Below are positions 48,388 to 58,202 of a stretch of DNA of 64,000 nucleotides, piece after piece. The DNA comes from Symbiodinium natans (taxonomy: Eukaryota > Sar > Dinophyceae > Suessiales > Symbiodiniaceae), in the NCBI GenBank assembly GCA_905221605.1, contig CAJNDS010002258.1, forward strand, positions 74,501 to 138,500. Direction: 5' to 3'. The notes beneath the pieces were generated by a model. That model ran no database searches and was not told where the DNA came from. It was given only the letters and a program-made list of their open reading frames with translations. Made by a program: the position numbers and the translations under genes. Position 1 is the stretch's first letter, and the number at the start of each line of letters is the position of its first letter.

Positions 48388-51300
48388 GTCGCTCGCTCGC
48401 TCTCTTTCCTTCTACAGAGAAAACAAAGGTTTTCCTCTTAAGACATACGGAAATGGAGGAGAAAACAAAGGCTTCCCTATGTAAATACAGAGGTTTGTTT
48501 TCCTATGCAAATATAGAGAGAGAAAAGAGAAAGACATTGCACCCCCCCCCCCCCCCCCCGTGCGCGGCTTAAATAGGGTTTATTTGGAAGCTGACAGTCG
48601 TGTTTAGAAGAGGAAAACAGACCCCAAAACGTATACTTATTTACAAGAGCCAACTTCCAAATAAACCCTATTTGGGTTTCTGGGTGGCTGGGGGGTCAAG
48701 AATTAAATAATTTAAAGAATTTAAATAATTTAAGTGCCCCAGGTATTTAAATTATTTAAATTATTTAATTCCCGGGAGGCAGGGGGCCCGGACCCCCCCC
48801 CCCTGGGGCATTTAAATTATTTAAATTATTTAAATTATTTAAATTATTTAAATTATGTAAATTTTTTTAAATTATTTAAATTATTTAATTCACCGGAACC
48901 ACCCCCAATACTAAATTACGAGCCCGGGCCTCCCCCCAATACTAAATCACGAGCCCGGGCCCCCCCCCAATACTAAATTACGAGCCCTCCCCCCAATACT
49001 CAACCTTCCCCCAATACTAAATTACGAGCCGAGGAATTAAATAATTTAAATAATGGACCCCCTCATTTACATAATTTAAATGCCCCAGGTATTTTAAGTA
49101 TTTAATTTATTTACTTCGTGCCGGGGAATTAAATAATTTAAATAATTTAAATATTTTACATAATTCAAATAAATTAAATAATTTAAATGCCCGCCGGGGG
49201 GGGGTCCGGGCCCCCTGCCTCCCGGGAATTAAATAATTTTAACAATTTAAATACCTGGGGCATTATTTAAATACCTGGGGCTTTTAAATTATTTCATTCC
49301 CCGGCCCCAAATTAAATAATTTAAATACTTTGAATGCCCCAGGTATTTAAATAATGCCCCAGGTTTTTACGTTATTTAAATTTTTTAGTTCCCGGGAGGC
49401 AGGGGGCCCGGACCCCCCCCCCCCTGGGGCATTTAAATTATTTAAGTTATTTAAATTATTTAAATTTTTTAAATAATTTAAATTATTTAAATTATTTAAA
49501 TTATTTAAATTATTTAAATTATTTATATTATTTAAGATATTTAAATTATGTAAATTATGTAAAGTATTTAAATTGTTTAAATTATTTAAATTATTTAAAT
49601 TATTTAAATTATTTAAATTATTTAAATTATTTAATTCCCCGGAACCACCCCCAATACTAAATTACGAGCCCGGGCCTCCCCCCAATACTAAATCACGAGC
49701 CCGGGCCTCCCCCCAATACTAGCCTCCCCAATACTTAATTACGAGCCCGGGCCTTCCCCCAAAACTAAATTACGAGCCGAGGAATTAAATAATTTAAATA
49801 ATGGACCCCCCATTTCAATAACTTAAAAGCCCCAAGTATTTAAATTATTTAAATTATTTAGTTCGGGCCGGGGAATTCAATAATTTAAATAATTTAAATA
49901 ATTTAAATCATTTGAATAATTTGAATAATTTCAATAATTTAAATATTTTAAACGCCCGCCAGGGCAGCCGGGCGCCCAGCCCGCCGGGGGTCCGGGCCCC
50001 TGCCTCCCGGGAATTAAACAATTCAAATAATTTAAAAACCTGGTGCATTATTTAAATACCTGGGGCATTTAAATTATTTAATTCCCCGGCCCCAAATTAA
50101 ATAATTTAAATACTTTGAATGCCCCAGGTATTTAAATAATGCCCCAGGTATTTAAATTATTTAAATTTTTTAATTCCCGGGAGGCAGGGGGCCCGGACCC
50201 CCCCCCCCCGGGCATTTAATTATTTATTATTCAATGATTTAAATTATTTATTCACCCGAACCACCCCCAATACTAAATTACGAGCCCGGGCCTCCCCCCA
50301 ATACCTAAATCACGAGCCCGGGCCCCCCCCCCCCCCAATACTGAATTACGAGCCAGGGCCTCCCCCCAATACTTAATTACGAGCCCGGGCCTTCCCTCAA
50401 TACTAAATTACGAGCCGGGGAATTAAATAATTTAAATAATGGACCCCCCCATTTAAATAATTTAAATGCCCCAGGTATTAAAATTATTTAAATTATTTAA
50501 TTCGGGCCGGGGAATTAAATAATGTAAATAATTTAAATAATTTAATTAAATAATTTAAATAATTCAAATAATTTAAATAATCCAAATAATTTAAATAATT
50601 TAAATAGTTCAAATAATTTAAATAATGTAAATAATTTAAATAATTTAAATAATGTAAATAATTTGAATGCCCGCCGGGGGGGGGGTCCGGGCTCCCTGTC
50701 TCCCGGGAATTAAATAATTTACATAATTTAAATACCTGGGGCATTATTTAAATGGGGCATTCAAATTATTTAATTCCCCGGCCCGAATTAAATAATTTAA
50801 ACAATTTAAATGCCCCAGGTATTTAAATACTGCCCCAGGTATTTAAATTATTTAAGTTTTTTAATTCCCGGGAGGCAGGGGGCCCGGACCCCCCCCCTGG
50901 GGCATTTAAATTATTGAAATTATTTACATTATTTAAATTATTTAAATTCTTTAAATTCTTTAAATTATTTAAATTATTTAAATTATTTGAATTATTTGAA
51001 TTACTTAATTCCCCGGAACCACCCCCAATACTAAATTACGAGCCCGGGCCTGCCCCCAATACTAAATCACGAGCCCGGGCCTCCCCCCAATACTAAATTA
51101 CGAGCCAGGGCCTCCCCCCAATACTTAATTACGAGCCCGGGCCTTCCCCCAATACTAAATTACGAACCGAGGAATTAAATAATTGAAAAGATGGACCCCC
51201 CATTAAAATAATTCAAATGCCCCAGGTATTTAAAATAATTTAAATATTTTACATAATTTAAATGCCCGCCGGGGGGGGGTCCGGACCCCCTGCCTCCCGG

Positions 51301-54300
51301 GAACTAAATAATTTAAATAATTTAAATACCTGGGGCATTATTTAAATACCTGGGGCATTTTTGATTATTTAATTCCCCGGCCCGAATTGAATAATTTAAA
51401 TAATTTAAATGCACCAGGTATTTAAATAATGCCCCAGGTATTTAAATTATTTAAATTGTTTAATTCCCGGGAGGCAGGGACCCCCCCCCTGGGGCATTTA
51501 AATTATTTAAATTATTTAAATTATTTAAATTATTTAAATTATTTAAATTATTTAAAATATTTAAATTATTTAAATTATTTCAATTATTTAAATTATTTAA
51601 ATTATTTAATTCCCCGGAACCACCCCCAATACTAAATTACGAGCCCGGGCCTCCCCCCAATACTAAATTACGAGCCCGGGCCTCCCCCCAATACTAAATT
51701 ACGAGCCAGGGCCGGGGGAGGGGGAGTGGGAGGTGGGACGCGGCTTTTTCAGGAGCCTCCCACTCTCTTCACTCTCCCTCCCCCCCCTCCCCCCAATACT
51801 TAATTACGAGCCCGGGCCTTCCCCCAATACTAAATTACGAGCCGAGGAATTAAATAATTTAAACAATAGACCCCCCCATTTAAATAATTTAAATGCCCCA
51901 GGTTTTTACATTATTTAATTCGGGCCCGGGAATTAAATAACTTAAATAATTTAAATAATTTAAATAATCTAAATAATCTAAATGCCCGCCGGGGGGGGGG
52001 TCCGGGCCCCTGCCTCCCGGGAATTAAATAATTTAAATAATTTAAATACTTAAATTATTTAAAATAGTTAAATTATTTATATTATTTAAATTATTTAAAT
52101 TATTTAAACTATTTAAATTATTTAATTCCCCGGCGCGAAATTATTTAAACTATCGCGGCTCGACTTGGCCAAATTTTGCCGGGCAGCCTCCGGGCAAAAT
52201 TTGGCCAATTCGGGCTGCCCTTAGTATGCGCTGAGAAATGCGCGGCTCGATTTGGCCAAATTTTGCCCGGAGGCTGCCCGGCAAAATTTGGCCAAATCGA
52301 GCCGCGCATTTCTCAGCGCGTACGACGAGCAGCCCGATTTGGCCAAATTTTGCCCGCAGACTGCCCGGCAAAATTTGGCCAAATCGAGCAAAATTTGGCC
52401 AAATCGAGCCGCGCATTTCTCATCGCGTACGACGAGCAGCCCGATTTGGCCAAATTTTGCCCGCAGACTGCCCGGCAAAATTTGGCCAAATCGAGCCGCG
52501 CCTTTCTGGAGGCCCGAAATTATTTAAACTATCACGGCTCGATTTGGCCAAATTTTGCCGGGCAGTCTGCGGGCAAAATTTGGCCAAATCGGGCTGCTCG
52601 TCGCACGCGATGAGAAATGCGCGGCTCGATTTGGCCAAATTTTGCCCGGCAAAATTTGGCCAAATCGGGCCCCTGGATATTGAAATGAAATTAGTTTTTA
52701 ATTTCCCCGATACTAAATCACGAGCCAAATTACGAGCCCGGGCCTCCCATTCGTTTCTTTGCTCTTCCTATTAAAAATGCAATCCTTGTTTCTCCTCTCT
52801 CCTTCTCTCTCCCTCCAAGGGGTGTCCTTCTTGATCGTTTTCTGCATCTTCAAGCAAGACAAACGGACACCCAAAAGAAAACACTGAGGGTGTCCCTTTT
52901 GTTCGTTTGAAGACACAGAAAGCGATTACAAGGGACGCCCATTTTGGATTGGAAGCAAACCCAGCTGATGCTCATGATTTCTCTCTCTCCCTATATATGG
53001 GCGATGGAACTGGTGTCCTTTTCAATCATTTTCTGCATCTTCAAGGGAGGAAGGGGCACCCCACAAGAAGGAAAAGTAACATAAGAGATAGGGAGGGAAA
53101 TTGAAGAGCTCCTCTCTTTACTTAATCATTCCCTTTCCTTTCTTCTTATCTGCTATTTGTCTTATTCGCTTGAAAAAGCAAATTAAGGGAAAAGGGATTT
53201 CCTGAAGAGGAGGGCGCCTATCTGTGAAGAGCAAGAATGGTTTTTTCTAATTCGAAAGGGAATAGGGAGGGACAAGGTAGAGACTATATATAAAGCTTCG
53301 CGCCTTACTTTATCACTCCATCTCCTTGCTTCCTGTCTCTTCTTTTCCTTGCAGCACGCTTCCAGAAAGATGGCATCCTTGTTAGCCCTCCTCTCTCACT
53401 TCCCTTTCCCTTCTCCCCTTCTGTTTCCTTTTAACTGATAAAGCGCAAGAAAGGAACTTGTATGATCAAGCAGTGGAAGAGCAAGCAGAAGGTGACTCCT
53501 TGCGCGAGGACCTTTCCATAATACTTTAGCGTACCCCTCCTCTCGGCCTATCTCTTCTGTTCCTTTCCTCACCCTTCTCCTTCTCACAGTTCTTCCTTTT
53601 TGGTTTTCTTACTTCGAAACGAAAGAGGGACGAGAGATAAGGGGGAGAGGATAGAAGAGTGCCATCTTCTCTGCGCCTTGTTTTGTCTCTCCCTCTTCTC
53701 TACTCATATCTCTTTGTCTCTCCTCTCTCCTTCTCTCTCCCTCCTCTTCTCTTGTTCCCCTCCAAACGACAAACACGCAAGAAAGGAGGAATTGGAGGTC
53801 CTGTTTCTTTCTTCTCCTGTTTCAATGGATGGGGAAAGTGAGCGGGGTTGGCTCCTTGCCCGTAGACTCGTAGACCCTCCCCATGCTTCAGCAAATCCCT
53901 CCTCTCGCCCTATCGCCTCTGTTCTTTTCCTTGTTCCCAAACGGAAAACGAAAACGGGTTCCTGTACATGTTCATTGTTCTTCCTGTTGTGTTTAATTTC
54001 AAAGGGAAAAGAACAAGAGAAGAGAAAGATAAGAAAGAGAGGAAAGATGAAAACGAGCACCATCTTCTCTTTGCCTTATTTTTGCACCTCCCTCTCTTGT
54101 CTTCATGTATTTCCCATTCTTTTTCATTGCTCTTCCCATGAATATTGCATTCCTTTTGATCTCTCCTCTCTCCTTTCTCTCTCCCTTCTCTTCTCTTGTT
54201 CTCCTTTAAAGCTCACACAAAAGGATTCTTCTTTTCCTGTTTGAATAAAAGAAGGAAAAGAAGAAAAGAGATAGGGAAAGACATTGAAGAGCTCCACTGC

Positions 54301-57300
54301 CTGTTGTTTCATTCCCTTTCCTCTCTTTCTATGTGTTGTTTCCTTGTCGTTTCAGAAAGCAAGCAAAACAAGCGCAGGGGGGCTTCCTGAAGAGGAGAGA
54401 GGTCACCTGTCTGCGAAAAGCAAGAACAGCCTTGACTTTTTTAATTGCAGAGGGACAAGGGAGAGACAAGGAAGGGAGAGATGATAGATAAGAAGAACGC
54501 CATCTTCTTTGCGCCTTGTTGTGTTTCTCCATCTCCTTGTTTCCTGTCTCTTCTCTTATTTTCAGTGCCCTTCCAGAAAACAAGAATGGCCTCCTTGTTG
54601 TCTCTCCTCTCTCATTTCCCTTTCCCTTCTCTCCTTCTGCTTCCTTTCAATCTTTAACGGAGAGAACACAAGAAAGGAACTTGTATGATAAAGTAGTGGA
54701 AGGGTAAGCAGAGGGTGACTCCTTGCGCGTGGACCTACCCTTATCCTTTTCATAATTCTTCCTTTTTAGTTTTCTTATTTCGAAAAGACAGAGGGAAGGG
54801 AGAGATAAAGGAGAGAGGATAGATAAAGAAGAGTGCCATCTTCTTTGCGCCTTGTTTTGTCTCTCCCTCTCCTTTATATTCATCTCTCTTCTATTCTTTT
54901 CTTGGCTCTTCCCATCAAAATTGTATTCCTCTTATCTCTCCCTCCTTCTCTTCTCCTGTTCCCCTTTAAGTGACAAAAAAACACAAGAAAGGAAGAACAA
55001 GAGGGGAACGGAAACCCTTCTTTTCCTGTCTTCTCCTGTTGCAATGAATCAGGAAAAGAGCATAGGAGATCAGGAAGGAAATTGAAGAGCTCATCTCGCT
55101 ACTTTCTCATGCAATTTCCTTTCTATCCACCACACCAAAACACGACCCTCAGCTTCCAAATAAACCCTATTTAAGCCTTGCACCCCCCCCCCCCCCACCC
55201 CACCCTTTGAAGTGAACATGCTGCGCCCCCGTTGAACCAACTTAAACTAAACCCTCAACCCCGAAAGCTGAAAGCCCTGAGCCTGCGCCAACTGAAGATA
55301 CACATCCAGCACCTCCTTCGCCTGGGCGTCGGCCTGAAGATCGGGGCGAAGGGGATCTGGAGAGATTGGACCAACGGAGAAAGACGGAGGATGTTGGGCT
55401 TTAGGGTTGTGGCTGTGGGGTCCAGGCTTTCGAATTGCAGTTCCACCGAACACCATCGAACACCCCAAAGCCCCAAAACCCTGAGATCAATCTGGTGTTG
55501 GATGGATGGCACCCCTGCTCGAAGCCTCTTTGTCAAAGCTTCATAGGGATTCCGGGCTTCGCGGATCTGACGACACTTAAAAGGGAACCTTCAAGGTTTC
55601 CGGATGTCTGAAGCCAAACAGCGACTAAAATGAAGACTCAGAAAGGGCACACACAGCGACCAAAAAAGGAAACAGGTGTTTTGGAACTGTCGCCCTGGAC
55701 CTGTTGCTTTGTCTTGTGTGAGTTTTCATCATGTTGGTGTTGATTTGTCGGATGGTGTATTGAAGCTTTCCGACGTATTTGGCCTTTTGGTGTGTGGGCA
55801 AGAGGCAAGAGGCAAGAGGCGGAGGCAGGACGCAGGACGCAGGAGGCAGGAGGAGGCAGAGGAGGCGCAGGAGAACGCATGGAAGCCAACCTTGTGAGGC
55901 TTTTTGTCGGGTTTCTGGCTCTTTTTTTTTTGGCTGTGAGCAGAAGGGGCCTCCTCGTAGGTGGCGTGGGCCGTGTGGCCTTCCTGCCACCTGGCGCTTG
56001 GAAGGAGCTGCCGCTGTCGTCCAAAGAAGGGCTTCTGACGCTACCCCAACCCCCTACCCTACCCCCTAACAGGGTGTTAAACTCCGCTCGTAAACCCCTA
56101 CACCCGTGCTTTCCCAACAAACCTCCTTGAAACCTAAGTACTAGTAAAGCCTCGCAATGGCTCTGGGGGGCTTCGTCTTTCAGGGCGGCTTCGGCAACAA
56201 AAGGGTCTCAACCGCTACGCCTCAAAAGACTGGACCCCGAACCCCGAAACCCCCCGCCCCGAACGCCCCAAAACCCACGACTGTCCCGGCGCACAAGAAC
56301 TCGGAGGTTCGGAGGAAGGGGCGTGTCCTGGGAAGCGGAAGCTGTTCCACAAAATCTCATGGTTTTGGAGGTCGTGTCGCGGGGGCAGGACAGTAGGATT
56401 GCAAGTTCTCAAATCGGAGCTCCTTGAAGCCGTCCTTTAAAGGAACCTGGCTTGGAGCCTAGCTGTTGTACCATCTTTTTTGGGTGCTTCTAACCCTACT
56501 TATAACTACCCATGAACTTTCAAGTAGAGGAAAAAGCTCACAAGAGACACCTCAAGTAGAGCCCTTAAGAGGCGCCACCCTCCCTAGAAAGCCTAAGCCC
56601 AAAAAAGCCAAAACGAGAACTAATATAACTAATCCATACTAATCCCAAACCCAAAAAACAGCGCAAAAGCCTGAGAGCCGCCTAAGACCCTCAAAGACGC
56701 AGCCTCCAGAAAACCGGTAGACTCCGGTAGACCACCAAACCGAGCCGCTTCATCTCCCACCGCATCACGTTGGCCCACTGGTTCAGCTTCAGGGGCCTCG
56801 AGGGCTTGGGGTGTTTTTGGCTTGCGGGTTTGGGATTGAGGGTGTTGGGGTTTGAGGGTGAAGGCAAGACATCGCGGCTTCCGAATTCCATTCCAGGCCA
56901 CCGGTGAATCGAGCGATTGGGGGGCTTGGGGTGTTCGGGGCTTAGCGTTTCTGGCCCCGAAGACGTCGGGTTAGGGCTTGGGCCACGCCCCCTCGAGTCA
57001 CAAAAGCCCTGGAAACCCCCTTGAGCGATTGAACCCCAACCCTCACCAAACCATAGATCCTGAGCTCACAGCTTCGAACAAAAACAGAGAGAGTGAGAGA
57101 GAGTGAGAGAGACACACACAGACACAGACACAGACAGAGACAGAGACAGAGAGACACAGACAGAGACAGAGACAGAGACAGAGAGACACAGACAGAGAGA
57201 CACACACAGAGAGACACACACAGAGAGACACACACAGAGAGACACAGACAGACACAGACAGAGAGACACACACAGAGGCACACACACACACACACACAGA

Positions 57301-58030
57301 GGCACACACACACACACAGAGGCACACACACAGAGGCACACACACACACACACACACAGACCATCAGAGGCACACCACACACGAGGCACACACACCACAC
57401 CAAACACACACACACACCCAGAGGGCACACACAGAGGCACACAACAGAAAGAGGCACACACTCAGAGGCACACACACAGAGGCACACACACACACACAGC
57501 GACACCACCACACCCACACACGAGGGACACACACACAGACACACACACCACACCAGACACACACACCACACACACACACCACACACACACAAACACACAC
57601 AAGAGACACCCACCACACAACATACACACACAGAGAGACACAACACAGGACACACACACAGAGACACACACACAAACCACAGACACACGCGCAGAGACGC
57701 ACACACAACCACCACAAACACATACAGAGACCCACACACAGGGACACCACACACACACCAACACAAGAGACGCGCACACACACAACCACACACACACAGA
57801 GACACACGCACAGAGACACACACACACCACACACACACGGAGACACGGACACAAGAGACACACACAGAGCACACACACACACACACAGAGACACACACAG
57901 AGGCACAACACACACACACAGAGGCACACACACAGAGAGGCACACACACCACAGAGGCAAACCACACAACACACAGGCACACACACAGAGGCACACACAC
58001 AGAGGCACACACACACACAGAGGCGCACAC

Positions 58031-58064
<34 letters not shown>

Positions 58065-58159
58065 ACACACACAGAGGCACACACACAGAGGCACACACAC
58101 ACACACAGGCACACACACACACACACACAGAGGCACACACACAGAGGCGCACACACAGA

Positions 58160-58202
<43 letters not shown>

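Larger units (their letters stand above)
48560..55190. mobile_element. Possible composite element bounded by inverted repeats
   Basis: The paired ends enclose three kinds of non-coding DNA: AT satellite, GGCCAAATTT satellite and pyrimidine-rich duplicated DNA. No transposase was seen, so this would be a non-autonomous element or a repeat block caught between two copies of a smaller element. A third copy of the end (48654-48673) forms a hairpin with the left end. Confidence 0.4.

Noticed and set aside
47020-48572. Phe/Leu/Ser-rich frames of 200-260 codons
   Set aside because: They are translations of a polypyrimidine microsatellite, not membrane proteins.
52150-52774. Frames reading [16 protein letters not shown] on both strands
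   Set aside because: They are produced by the palindromic GGCCAAATTT satellite, so the same words appear on each strand.
53600-54244. Possible Leu/Ser-rich membrane protein
   Set aside because: It lies in pyrimidine-rich duplicated DNA. The frame is not kept between the duplicated copies.
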